The position numbers and the translations under genes are program-made. Below are positions 25,062-36,114 of a stretch of DNA of 64,000 nt, piece by piece; the stretch's first letter is position 1, and every line of letters begins with the position of its first letter. The notes under the pieces were generated by a model, which saw only the letters and a program-made list of their open reading frames with translations, did not search any database and was not told where the DNA came from. Origin of the DNA: Miscanthus floridulus (lineage: Eukaryota > Streptophyta > Magnoliopsida > Poales > Poaceae); contig NC_089584.1 in the NCBI RefSeq assembly GCF_019320115.1, forward strand, positions 71,145,533 through 71,209,532. Direction: 5' to 3'.

Positions 25062-25210
25062 GTGGTGGCGCGGCACAAGGTGTGCAATGGTTCACACAAA
25101 TTACAAGAGGAACAATGCGCCAGCCATGTGGGAGGTGGCGGTGGCGCTACGCGAGGCGTGCAATGGTTCACATAAACTAGGAGAGAGGAGCAATGTGCCA
25201 ACCTTGAGGA
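25062..25210. repeat. Two-copy tandem repeat upstream of the F-box gene
   Basis: gtgcaatggttcaca starts at 25082 and again at 25158, followed in both by similar text ending 'caatg(c/t)gccaacc/agcc'. The unit is about 76 bp. It lies 5' of the F-box start; no regulatory role is shown. Confidence 0.65.
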
Positions 25211-25494
25211 TGGAGAAGTGGAATAGTGATGCAACTGTGTTGTGGGTAGTTGGGAAAAACTGGCTCAATTTACTACCATCGGTAGACCAAACGGTCGTGT
25301 AGGGCCGGTAGCAAGAACACCTATCCAGTCGGCTTAGCTTTTCATGCGATGGAGAAAATACCACTGCCACATTAAACCATGGGTGGTAGAGGTTTCAACT
25401 GCTAGTTTCCTTCCTCAGGAGGCCTCACTATCGGTCCAACCGGTGGTGGAAGCATAACACATTCGCTTCTATCACTACAACAGTGAAAGTAGCG

Positions 25495-26267
25495 ATAGTG
25501 ATAAGTCAATCTGTAGTAGTGGACAATAGAGGCAAGTGAAAGAGAAGTGGCCATTGAAAAACCTAATATTGTTACAAAAGTGCCTAGCATCCACGTCGGA
25601 GCTCATCTAAAGCCTCATGAGTTGGTCTAGTATGATTGGCGTATTCAGCTCGACCTTTCCACTATGGCAATAGAACCCATGAGGTTTTTTTAGAAACCTC
25701 TTCGCACCACAGTGGTGGCAATCTAGGACATGTTTTAGCATGTGTGTCTCCCTAGGCATGTTACTATACACCTTGTCGTACGGGTCAAGTACTTCAGGGT
25801 TAGAAGTCGTGTCTTTCTTAGGAGTATCACTTTGGACATCATTGTCTTATTCCTCTATTGAAATGACATTTGAACATAAAAATAAAGGTTAGATAAAGGA
25901 GTGGATGTTTAGAAAGGTATTCGGTATTTGGTACAATTACCTTGCCTAGCAAATAGGTATCCCTCATCCTCTTCCTCATCATCTTAGAATATATCGCCCT
26001 CATCATCGTTTGTGATCGGCATAGTGCCATGAGATATTATAGCTTGGGCAACAATAAAGGAAAGCAAATAATGTAAAGGATGTTAAAAGTAGTGCAAATT
26101 ACCGGTGTCATCAAATAATGGTTGAGCAGGTGTAGCTGATGCATTTTGATTGCTTGGTCCAGCACTTTCTATCAATCACATAATGGACATGGTTGAGATA
26201 GAAATAAAGTTATTTCATGTCAAGGAACAGGGGTAGGAAGACCTCGTTACTTACCGTTGTTGGTCAT
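25495..26267 (-). pseudogene. N-terminal exons of a Helitron Rep/helicase, inverted
   Basis: Read on the minus strand: exon 26267-26255 (ATG, donor GTAAGT), exon 26168-26103, exon from about 26030 to 25941, and a longer exon from about 25838. Protein features match the N-terminus of plant Helitron proteins: MTNN/ESAGPSNQNAS, an acidic patch DDEEEDEGYLFA, VLDPYDKVYSNMPRETHML, a zinc-binding segment CHHCGAKRF...GFYC, and ARHFCNNIRFFNGHFSF. After FSFTCLYC the similarity ends near 25500. The catalytic HUH region of Rep that should follow is not present here or on the plus strand. In-frame stops (in the GDIF.DDEEED and MRL.MSSD phrases) show decay. It is divergent to, and starts within about 30 bp of, the plus-strand helicase half. 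Confidence 0.75.
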
Positions 26268-26284
26268 GGTTGACCATGCGTCTA

Positions 26285-28358
26285 TGGCTGTGAGAGAGGC
26301 TAACAAGGAGGACAATGAAGGAAACATTGATGAGATCAAATAGTACAGGGATGCTAGATGGGTAACTCCACCAGAGGCCTTGTGGAGGATATATGGTTTT
26401 GGTATAAGTGATAGGTCCCCTTCGGTGTTGTCCTTACAGCTCCATCTTCTTGACATGCACATGGTGTCATTTCACCGGTGCGAGGGTGTTCGATGAGTGC
26501 TTAATTGTCTAGGTGTTCAAAGGTTGATGCTTATAGCCTACTTCGAGAAGAACAACACATTTGAACATGCTTGTGGTATATTGTATCAGGACTTTCCTGA
26601 GTACTACAAGTGGGACATAGGGAAAATCAAGGATTAGGAGGGCACAAAAGAATCATTTAAGACAAATTGAAAGAGTTGTATGTGCCAATCCGGCTAAAGG
26701 GGAACATTACTATCTTAGGGTTCTTCTAAACCATGTGGCTGGTGCAACCTCGTTCACTGATTTAAGGATAGTTTCTAGCGTACTCCTATCGACTTTTCAT
26801 GAAGCTGTAGAAAGAAGGGGCCATATTGAAATGGACAACACACTGCATGAGGGCCTCATTGAAGCTACTCTATGGATGATTCGATATGCACTACGAAGGC
26901 TATTTGCAACAATCTTGGTATTTTGTGAGCTGAGCAATGTGTTAGAACTCTAGGAAAAGCACAAGGAGGCAATGTTAGAGGACTACATGCACAATAACCA
27001 GTCTAGCTTTGTAGTGGAACAGATGGTCCTCATAGATATTCGAAACTTGTTAGAATCAATGTAGAAGGACATAAAGATATACCCACTTCCTAATATTGAT
27101 GACACATATGATCCGTTTGGCGATATTCCCAGCGAGAATTTTGAGGAGGCTAGTGTTGATGACATGACACTATCAAAGACCCTTAACGAGGAGTAGCAGG
27201 CTGCCTACAATGAGATTATGTCTGCTATAGATAGCGATCATGGGGGTTTGTTCTTTGTGGATGGACCTGGTGGTACTAGAAAGACTTATCTATACAAAGC
27301 CTTGCTTGCTACTCAACGTAGTCAAAACAAGATTGTCGTGGCAACGACAACATCTGGTGTTGCAGCCTTAATAATGCCTAGTGGCAGAACCGCCCGCTCG
27401 AGTTTCAAGATTCCCCTCACCCTCGATGATGGGGCGTTTTGTATCTTCACAAAATAGATTGGTACTACCAAGCTGCTTCAGACCGCATCCCTTATTATTT
27501 GGGATGAGGTGACGATGATGAAGAGGCAAGGTGTTGAGGCACTGGACAATAGACTCTGTGATATCATGGACTGTCCTAACCTACCATTTGGGGGGAGACT
27601 ATGGTGTTCGGTGGAGATTATAGGTTCTCCTAGTTGTTCAAAGAGGGTCAAGGGCTCAAGTAGTCGGTGTCTCACTACGGATGTCGTACCTTTGGAATTC
27701 CATGCAACATCTCAAACTTGCGCACAACATGAGGGCAAAGAGCGACCCATGGTTTGTAGAATACTTGCTATGCATTGGGGGAGGCTCTGAGGAGGCTAAT
27801 AGTGATGGTGAAATCTACCTTCCTGATGATATATGCATACCATAGATCGGTGAAGACAGTGATCTTGATGCATTAATTGAATGCATATTCCCTACCCTCA
27901 ATGCCAATATGTCAAACAAGAGCTACATCACCTCACGAGCAATATTATCTATGTGGAACGACTGGGTTGATATGATTAACATGAAGATAATAAGCTGTTT
28001 CCAAGGGAATGAGATGGTGTACCATAGCTTTGATAGTGCAGTGGATGATCCACACAACTACTACCCATTTGAGTTCCTCAACACCTTGACCCCCAATGGT
28101 CTCCCTCCACATGTGTTAAAGCTCAAGATTGGGTCCCTAATCATATTGCTAAGAAACATCAACCCTGCGGGTGGACTTTGTAATGGAACCAGGCTGGTGG
28201 TTCAAGGGTACCAAAGAAATACAATCGATGCAGAAATTATGGTCAAAGACCAAGCCAGAAACTAAATCTTCCTACCATAGATTCTGTTATGCCCCTCGGA
28301 TGATGAGATGTTCCTGTTCTAGTTCAAGAGGAAGCAGTTTCCTGTTACACTTAGTTTT
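26285..28358 (+). pseudogene. Helitron Pif1-like helicase, 5' part
   Basis: Plus-strand remains of the C-terminal half of a plant Helitron protein. In order: YRDARWVTPPEALWRIYGF (from about 26312), LLNHVAGATSFTDLR, ATILVFCELSNV, VVEQMVLIDIRNLLES, then the Pif1-type helicase: Walker A as GPGGTRKT (the usual Gly before Lys is Arg), Walker B LIIWDEVTMM, a frameshift near 27594, and later AILSMWNDWVDMINMK and GLPPHVLKLKIGSLIILLRNINP with LCNGTRLVV. At least eight in-frame stops, mostly TAG. The frame reaches the FPVTLSFVIV phrase and is then cut by a retrotransposon at 28364; the missing end resumes at 35048. The protein would unwind DNA during rolling-circle transposition; this copy is dead. Confidence 0.88.
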
Positions 28359-28363
28359 GTCAT

Positions 28364-29932
28364 TGTTGACGGTCACTAACACCCATTTTGACCATCAACA
28401 TTCCACCTAAAAGCATGATAAAGTGAGGTAAATCATCATCATATGTGTAGAATTTTGTTTATAATTCACCAAGTTCCACTTGTGCTTGTAGAATTATTTG
28501 TATGCCGGAAATATGACAAAAATAGGCCAAAATGGTGACAAACATGGATCAAGGAAGCAAGTGGACATGGTAGGGCCACCAAGGCCCATAGGGAAGCGTC
28601 GCTCGGCCCCATTTGGGCGCCGCCTGGCCCTACCAAGTGCCACCTTGGCACTATGCCACGTCAGTGATCCATGGGAGCTACTCCAGAAGCAATGTCAAGC
28701 GTTGGTTCAAGTCGGTTTGCCCTGATGGACAAGATGGAGTTGACGTGGATCCACCAGCCCACCATCATACACTTGGAGGCTCCAACTGACCTTGGAACCG
28801 CCTTACCAGCCAAGTTTTGGCATGTGTTGGCTTCATAACCGCAATTGGGAGCCAGCCAGCATCGTTGGATGCAAAGGCAGTGCATCCAAGGGCCGACCGA
28901 TGCCCCTATGCCACCGTCTAGTGCCTCCCTACATCCACTGACCTCCCTGCTACCTACAAGTACCCGCATGCCTCTCTACATTATAAATAGAGGGTGTGGA
29001 GCTCGGTGGAGAAGTGCCCCATTCATTTTCCAAGCTCTCCAAGCTTCTCTTAGCTTTCTAGCTTAGCTTAGCTATAGAGTAGTAGTCACTAGTGGAGTAG
29101 AGCAAGAGCGGAGCTGCTCTCGGAGTACGAAAGAATCTTCTAGGTCTGGTATAGCTCCTTGGTAATTCTTTCATTTCAGCATTTACTTTATTCAATATTT
29201 ATTTAAGTACTTTATTCTAGTATTATTGCTTTACTTTACTTTAAGTACTTAGTCATTAGTGTTCATCATTAGTGAGCTTAGGTGCTTGTGGTTTGGCATT
29301 AGTAGCATAGGTTATCTCTTAATTAGTAGCTATTTGTTAGTACCGGTTCCACCATCTGGTAAGGGTACTTTGATCTCATTCTATCGGAGCTCAGATCAAA
29401 ATAGTAAATATGTAGATTAAGCGTGGTGCTTAGGCTATAGATTACCTGTGGATACGGCTAGGCATCCGGATAGATTGTGGTAGGTGGCAAGTGGTGACAG
29501 CCTTGTCTATCCTCTGTATTCCATGACGATAGGTCTAGTTATTAAATCGTAGGGCTTATGGCAGACCTTGTCTATTTAACTCTCCTAGTTGGTAGGTGGG
29601 TTGTGCCCCAAAGTACTATTGCATTTCTCCTAGTCATTTGTTTACCTTAGTTACTAGAAAGATAAAACGCTCGCTCTCCCACCTAGCTATCTCTAGGTTA
29701 GGTTGTTATTAGTAGTTAGTTTAGGTAGTTCATATTCACCCTTCACTATCGTTCACCTACCTAGGATTAACTTAGGCTTTACCTTAGCAATTCTTAGCTT
29801 AAATATAAATTCTAGCCTTTCGCCTTCCTGTGGGAAAATATAAATTTGACACTCGGTACTCACCGAGCGAAGTGCTATGCGATAGTTTTGTGCGCTTATA
29901 GAATCCTCCAATAGTCGTTAAGAAATATCAAC
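28364..29932 (+). repeat. 5' LTR of the Athila-like element
   Basis: Starts tgttgacggtcactaac. TATA box TATAAATA at 28982-28989, about 40% into the LTR, with the following gagggtgtggagctcggtgg conserved in the 3' LTR. End placed near 29930 because the primer site follows at 29941; the exact last base is uncertain by a few bp. Confidence 0.8.
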
Positions 29933-30065
29933 AAGCATTTCTGGCACTGTTGCTGGGGAAAGCAACTGGCCTTGGATTTATATTGCTAGACTTGCTAGCT
30001 AGGTTTTTAGATATCCTAAGTAGTTTATCCCTTTTCCTCAAATCCTATCACTACCCTCCACGACC

Positions 30066-31130
30066 ATGGGCGACAAGTCCATTTGTGATTTTTCTGCACC
30101 CTCGGCTGCTAATGTAGCCACCAGACCCAATGTTATCAATGGGGACACTAACTTTGAGCTTAAGCCAGAGTTAATTACGATGGTTCAAGCTAGTCTGTTT
30201 TGTGGGAAAGCCCACAAGAATGCAAATGCTCACCTCCAACATTTCTTGGAGATTTGTAGCACCTTCACCATTAAAGGAGTGAGCCAAGAGGCTATACATC
30301 TTTGCCTTTTCCCCTTCTCTTTGTTAGGAAAGGCTAAGCAATGGTTTTAGTCTAACCACAACGCTGTAGATACCTAGGACAAGTGTTCCAACACTTTTCT
30401 AGTTAAGTTTTTCCCCATGGGGAAGACTAATCTCTGTGCAATAAAATCTCTAGTTTTCAACACCTAGCAGATGAGTCAATTCCTGAAGCTTGGGAATGAA
30501 TGCAAGAGTATGTCTCTGCATGCCAGCACCATGGCATGGAAGATTGGCTTTTGATCTAAAACTTCTGCCATGGATTAGTACCATTAGATAGGAGCCATTT
30601 AGATGCTACTACTGGTGGAGCATTCTTTTCGCTAAGTGTTGTAGATGCAAAGACATTGATCAAGAAGATTGTTTCCTACCAAGGATGGAGCGACGATCGA
30701 CTCCAACCCCATAAACAAGGCATGCATTCAATTAAAGAAATTGACATACTTGCAGCTAAGATGGATCTGCTCACGAAGCGAGTAGAACATTATGAGAAGG
30801 TGAGTGCGCAAGAGACACTCAAAGCCATGTATGAATATGTTGGAATACAGAGGATGGACAAGGTTGTCACCACTTGCCACCTACCACATGCTATCATGAA
30901 CATATTGTCTTAATAAGAAACTACATGCTCATGACAATATGTTGGAAAATATAAATGCTAAATTGGATGAATTTTCTTCTATCTTAAAGAATCAGCTTAG
31001 TTTTAATAAGATGATAGAAACCTAATTAGCTCAAATTGCTGCTGCTATCCCATCCTATGAAAAAGATAGAATTCCTAGCAAACCTGAGGGAACCATGTAG
31101 ACAGCCAGTCTTGTTACAACAAAGTATGGC
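30066..31130 (+). pseudogene. Gag of the Athila-like element, decayed
   Basis: Starts MGDKSICDFS at 30066. Diagnostic gag text: NFELKPELITMVQASLFCGK, AHLQHFLEICSTFTIKGVS, LCLFPFSLLGKAKQWF, then in the same stretch KCSNTFLVKFFPMGKTN and, after a shift, ALIKKIV-like text near 30656 (LIKKIVSYQGWSDDR). Stops include TAG at about 30348 and in the DT.DKC and NT.QMSQ phrases. It packages element RNA in the wild-type family. No zinc knuckle was recognised. Confidence 0.8.
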
Positions 31131-31149
31131 TATGCTTTAAGTTCTTAGG

Positions 31150-31640
31150 GTTCCTATTTATTAGATTCCCCATTTACCATTAAGAAAGGTGATCCTGGTA
31201 CCCCCATGATTACCTACTCCATTGGAACTCATACCTTCCATAATGCTCTGTGTGATTTAGGCTCTACTGTTAACATAATGTCAAAAGCAACATATGACAA
31301 ATTGTTCTACACTACCTTAGCGTCAACTTCAATTTACCTATAGCTAACCGACCAATCTATCTGTTATCTGGAGGGAGTAGCCACTGATTTATTAGTAAAA
31401 GTTAGGAGTGCCTATATTCCTACATATTTTATGATCTTAGACATGGGCAATGTCGAGGATACACCTTTAATCCTTGGTCGTCCCTTTCTTAACAATGCAA
31501 ATGCTTGCATATATGTGGCTCTTAGCAAATCCAATTCCACTTTGCTGGAAGAAAAGAAATATTTGCTTTTGCCTCTAGACAACCCCTCTTTGATGAGAAA
31601 CAGGAAAAGAAAAAGCATCCGAAGAGAATCAAGATGAAGA
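31150..31640 (+). pseudogene. Retropepsin-like protease of the Athila-like element
   Basis: From about 31165: SPFTIKKGDPGTPMITYSIG, then CDLGSTVNIMSKATYDK, where DLGS stands at the catalytic D-[ST/L]-G position, and YFMILDMGNVEDTPLILGRP with the ILGRPF flap-side signature near 31470. One TAG interrupts the region after SIYL. After this the text turns basic and ends near 31.9 kb with no pol domain following. Confidence 0.75.
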
Positions 31641-31899
31641 AACCAAAGCCGATTGAAGAACCGAAGAAACCTATCAAGAAGAAGAATAGAAAGAGATGGC
31701 ATAAAAAGAAAGATCCATCCTCAAACTAATCATCCCCTAATCCTGACAAGTCCTCTGAGGTGGAACAAGAGGAAACTCCTCTGCCCAAGGACGAATGACC
31801 TTGAGCCCATCAAAAAGGTAAGTTTTCTATCCCTTGCATTTAATTACCACATTTCATTAGTTGTGTCTTATTTAGATTTCCAATAAATTTGCATTGCAT

Positions 31900-33510
31900 G
31901 ATAGGTTAGTTGCATTTAGCTACTCTATGTTAATAAATAAAGTTCTATAGTAGCTAATGCATGATAGGATAGATTTGCATTTAAAACAACATATGAAAAA
32001 ATATATATATTCAATAGTATTCATACTGAATCAGTTATCTAGTAGTAATAGGTTTAGTTATTTAGTCATTTATGCATTATAGTAGTATTAGTTAGTCAAT
32101 AAAGGAAAGAATCAACAGAGGCGCCAGAAGACATTCCAACCTATGCAAAAGGTAAACTTGGGGGAGATATCTCTCCTCACTCAGTTATGAAAATCTTAAA
32201 CCCTCTCTTTACATTCATGTTTACTTTACATTTCAATATTCATGATCATAGAATGTAGAGAGGGGTCCCTTAAATTTATCTCGAGAGAAACTCTGCTCCA
32301 ATAACATGATGATAAATTTTGGAGATGATGAATAATTGCTCTGTGATATATTGTAAAAGCTTGTTATACAACCTTATACTTCTTAAGTTTTGAGCATGAT
32401 AAACTTAGAGTTCACCTTAAGTTGAATGCTTTCATGGGTTGCAAATGTTAGAACCAAGAATAAGCATTTGTGAGATATGTTGTAGCCATGATTAGAGTAA
32501 ATCTTTGAACCTATCTGAGGAATGGTAAAAACAACCTAGAATTTTGTTTTATAAAATGCTAAAAATCCCTTGCTAGAAGTTCCTCAATGGTGATAAATTC
32601 CTACCAGAGCCAAATAAATTCATTCATACATGATAAAGACACCATAAAAGCTGCTTGTTAGTTTTAAGCTTTTTCAAGCCTTGTTGATCTGAGTAGAGAA
32701 ACTTTTATGCTTTTTGATTAAGATCACATACACCCACATATTTATGCTATTCCTACACTAGGGATACGCAACCACATATGCTTTCCATTCATTATTGCTC
32801 TATGAGAATCAAAGTTACCTCTCTAGCTATCTTACATCAAAAAGAGAGGCATGGGCTACAGAAAAAAGTGAGAAAGAATAAAAGAGTAAAAAGCTCTAGT
32901 ATTAAAGAGAGAGAGAGAGAGTGAGAAAAAGAAAGTAGCCATGCCCTCTCAAAAAGAAGCTAGAGAAGGGAAACTTCTCAAAGGAGTACCACTTCCACCA
33001 AACATACCACACACATGCACATCTTGATCAATTTGTATGATTTGTTGCTCCTTGTGATCCAAGTGTTTGACTTAGCAATATATTCAATTCAAGTAAGCTA
33101 TGCTTTTACCCCCTACCTTGAGCTCCACATAAGCTTTAGGATAGAAATTAAGGCTAAAATTCATGGCCTTGGTGAGGATTTCAAACACCATTGAGTGACT
33201 TGAGTGTACCATCTGAAGAACTTAGGCAAGATTTCTTTTCAAATCTATTGAAAACCTCCAGGAAGTTTGAGCTAACCCAAAGTAGGTAAAAAAGTATCTA
33301 TCTAGCTACACATTCTTGCAATTGCTTATGTCAAGGTGAAAGCTATAAGTCCCACATTGCTAAGACTGATGGTGAAATTTCTAAGTGCTAACATGTTCAA
33401 CTCAAGAGATAGTATTTGTTTGTATACAAGTCTTTCCAGGGCGTTACATAGTAGCAACTCCTGATCCAACACCTATTCCATGCTAAACCTGCATCTTTGC
33501 TGAGGACAAC
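31900..33510. other. Non-coding internal region of the Athila-like element
   Basis: No protein similarity in any frame. Contains a GA-rich simple repeat at about 32905-32930 and AT-rich text. It occupies the place where RT, RNase H and integrase would be expected, so pol was lost rather than just mutated. Confidence 0.6.
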
Positions 33511-33532
33511 AAAGGGGTAGATTAGGGGAGCT

Positions 33533-35047
33533 TGTTGATGGTCATTAACACCCGTTTTGACCATCAACATTCCACCCAAAAGTATGATAAAGTGAGGTAA
33601 ATCATCATCACATGTGTAAAATTTTGTTTATAATTTACCTAGTTCCACTTGTGCTTGTAGAATTATTTGTATGCATAAAATATGGCAAAAATAGCCCAAA
33701 ATGGTGACAAACATGGACCAAGGAAGTAAGCGGATGTGGTAGGACCACCTAGCCCCATAGGACAGCGTCGCTCGGCCCCACCAAGTGCCACATTGGCACT
33801 TTGCCATGTCAGTGATCCACGGGAGCTACTCTAGAAGCAATGTCAAGCATTGATTCAAGTCAACTTGCACCGATGGATGAGATGGAGTTGACGTGGATCC
33901 ACCGGCCCACCGTCATAGACTTGGAGGCTCCAACTGACCTTGGAACCGCCTTACCAGCCAAGTTTCGGCACATGCTGGCTTCACAACCGCCATTTGAAGC
34001 TAGCCAGCACCATTGGATGCAAAGGCGGTGCATCCAAGGGCCGGTCGGTGCCCCTATGCCGCCGCTCGACACCCCCTACCTCCACCGACCTCCCTGCTGC
34101 CTACAAGTACCCCCCATACCTCTCTACACTATAAATAGAGGGTGTGGAGCTCGGTGGAGAAGTGCCCCATTCATTTTCCAAGGTCTCTAAGCTTCTCTTA
34201 GCTTTTTAGCTTAGCCTAGCTATAGAGTAGTAGTTTAGTAGTGGAGTAGATCAAAAGCGGAGCTACTCTCGAAGTCTAGAAGAGTCTTCTGGGTCTGGTA
34301 TAGCTCCTTGTAATTCTTTCATTTCAGCATTTACTTTATTCAATGTTTATTTAAGTACTTTATTCTAATATTATTGCTTTGCTTTACTTTAAGTACTTAG
34401 TCATTAGTGTTCATCATTAGTGAGCTTAGGTGCTTGTTGTTTGACATTAATGGCATAGGTTATCTCTTAATTAGTAGCTATTCATTAGTACCAGTTCGAC
34501 CGTATGGTTAGGGTACTTTGATCTCATTTCATCGGAGCTCGGATCAAAGCAGTAAACCTATAGACTAAGCATAGTGCTTAGGCTATAGATTACCTGTAGA
34601 TACAGCTAGGCCTCCGGATAGAATGTGGTAGGTGGCAAGTGGTGACAGCCTTGTCCATCCTCTGTATTCCACCATGATAGGTCTAGTTATTAAATCATAG
34701 GGCTCGTGGCAGACCTTGTCTATTTAACTCTCCTAGTTGATAGGAGGGCTGTGCCTTGAAGTACTATCGCATTTCTCTTAGTCATTTGTTTACCTTAGTT
34801 ACTAGAAAGATAAAACGCTCGATCTCCCACCTTGTTATCTCTAGGTTACCTTGTTATTAGTAGTTAGTTTAAGTAGTTCACATTCACCCTTCACTATTGT
34901 TCACCTATCTAGGATTAACTTAGGCTTTACCTTAGCAATTCTTAGTCTACATATAAATTCTAGCCTTTCACCTTCCTATGGGAAAAATATAAATTCGACA
35001 CTCAGTACTCAACGAGCGAAGTGCTACATGATAGTTCTGTATGCTTG
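33533..35047 (+). repeat. 3' LTR of the Athila-like element, 3' end clipped
   Basis: Starts tgttgatggtcattaac; TATA box TATAAATA at 34130-34137. Compared with the 5' LTR it has point changes and a deletion of about 20 bp near 33780, pointing to an old insertion. Similarity to the 5' LTR ends near 35040, about 40-50 bp before the expected terminus, and Helitron helicase coding text follows at once. Confidence 0.8.
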
Positions 35048-35350
35048 CGAAATTCTATCCCCAATGTTGGTGTGTATTTGCCTAAACTGGTGTTCTCTCA
35101 TGGTCAGTTGTATGTTGCGCTATCTAGAGCCACTGCATAGTGATAAAGAAGGATAAGAAAAAAGACAAAAATAAATGGTACATACATGGAAAATATTGTC
35201 TATAAAGAGGTCCTCACTCCATGAAAAGGTATTGTCTTCTATTTTGCATAACTGTTATATTCTTACATTTCTATCCTTTATTACTGACATTTTTTGTATC
35301 CATCTGAATTTTAGGTAATAGAGGAAGTCGGAAAGAAATGAGAGACAAGT
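35048..35350 (+). pseudogene. Helitron Pif1-like helicase, 3' part
   Basis: Opens with SIPNVGVYLPKLVFSHGQLY and VALSRAT, the final conserved motif of Pif1-type Helitron helicases, and then ENIVYKEVLT. Joined in frame with 28358 it restores the order of the conserved blocks, with only the short segment between FVIV and SIPNV missing. A small intron may separate the last codons near 35225-35315. Confidence 0.85.
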
Positions 35351-35489
35351 AGTTATGACTTGTTGACATGTTATTAATTGGATGTACAGATTATATATAA
35401 TTGAAACCTGTTGATTATAGTATTTCTAACACGTCTTTTTCTTGCGAGATTTCTACTCGTGCGGATGTATGTCATAAGATGTTTTGTAT

Positions 35490-35520
35490 ACCAGTAGCAA
35501 CACGAGCGCACTCAACTAGT
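35490..35520 (+). mobile_element. Probable Helitron 3' terminus
   Basis: ccagtagcaacacgagcgca followed by ctcaactagt resembles the grass Helitron 3' end (a short GC-rich hairpin of the type gtagcaacgcacgggc, then CTAG before a T). The end would be CTAG at 35516-35519. The hairpin is degenerate. Its place about 170-200 bp after the helicase end, on the right strand, supports the call. The 5' terminus was not found. Confidence 0.6.
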
Positions 35521-36109
35521 AATTACAAGGAACATAAGACCTATCTAGCATTCTTTAATATACTCCTATTGCAATTAGCATAACATATATGGTCAAGCTG
35601 CATGGAAGAAAAATCCCAAAATACCAAAATGACTACTCTCATATACAAATATTAAGGAATCAGGTGCTATGTTCTAACCTTGGCCTACTCACCCCCCCCC
35701 CCCACCCAAACCCCCCGAAAACTTTATCATATCATAAATTCGCACATGCACATTAACACAGGAGTGCGTAAATAATCATATGCTAGCATCATCCGATTAG
35801 CTATGTCCAGACAAATGCGAACCAAAGCCTATGGACTCTTAGCATCAGAGTTCATTGGCCTAAACCTGCACATTTCTTAGGACTCTTTACTATGATCACA
35901 ATTGCTTAAAAACTAAAATTATGAACTCATAACCTGAATCTGAACTATATCATGGTTTCAACATTATTTTTCCCAAATAAAAGAAAGATCCAATAGAAGG
36001 AACTACAATGCACTGATACAAACACAAATATTTGCCAATGGGTGCATACCAAATGCAGCATTGTGTGGTGCCCTACTAGCTACTGCATCCTCTACTAGAG
36101 CATGCACTG
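35521..36109. other. Spacer between Helitron and copia element
   Basis: AT-rich, no gene supported. A homopolymer-rich C tract is at about 35689-35718, a place where assembly errors are likely. Confidence 0.5.
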
Positions 36110-36114
36110 TTGAG

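Larger units (their letters stand above)
28364..35047 (+). mobile_element. Athila-like LTR retrotransposon with gag-protease only
   Basis: Two LTRs of about 1.5 kb (28364 to about 29932; 33533 to about 35047) start tgttga(c/t)ggtca(c/t)taacaccc. A primer-binding-site region, ctggcactgttgctgggga, follows the first at 29941, and a purine tract, aaaggggtagattagggga, precedes the second. Between them are decayed gag and retropepsin frames, but no reverse transcriptase, RNase H or integrase; 31.9-33.5 kb is non-coding. It is therefore a non-autonomous derivative that needed a partner's pol. It lies inside the Helitron helicase gene. The right junction has lost the last bases of the LTR together with a few codons of the helicase, so no target duplication can be seen. 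Lineage (Athila-like gypsy) is inferred from the gag text and the primer site. Confidence 0.85.

Noticed and set aside
35689..35718. C-rich homopolymer as a functional element
   Set aside because: Simple low-complexity tract with uncertain length; nothing around it supports a function.
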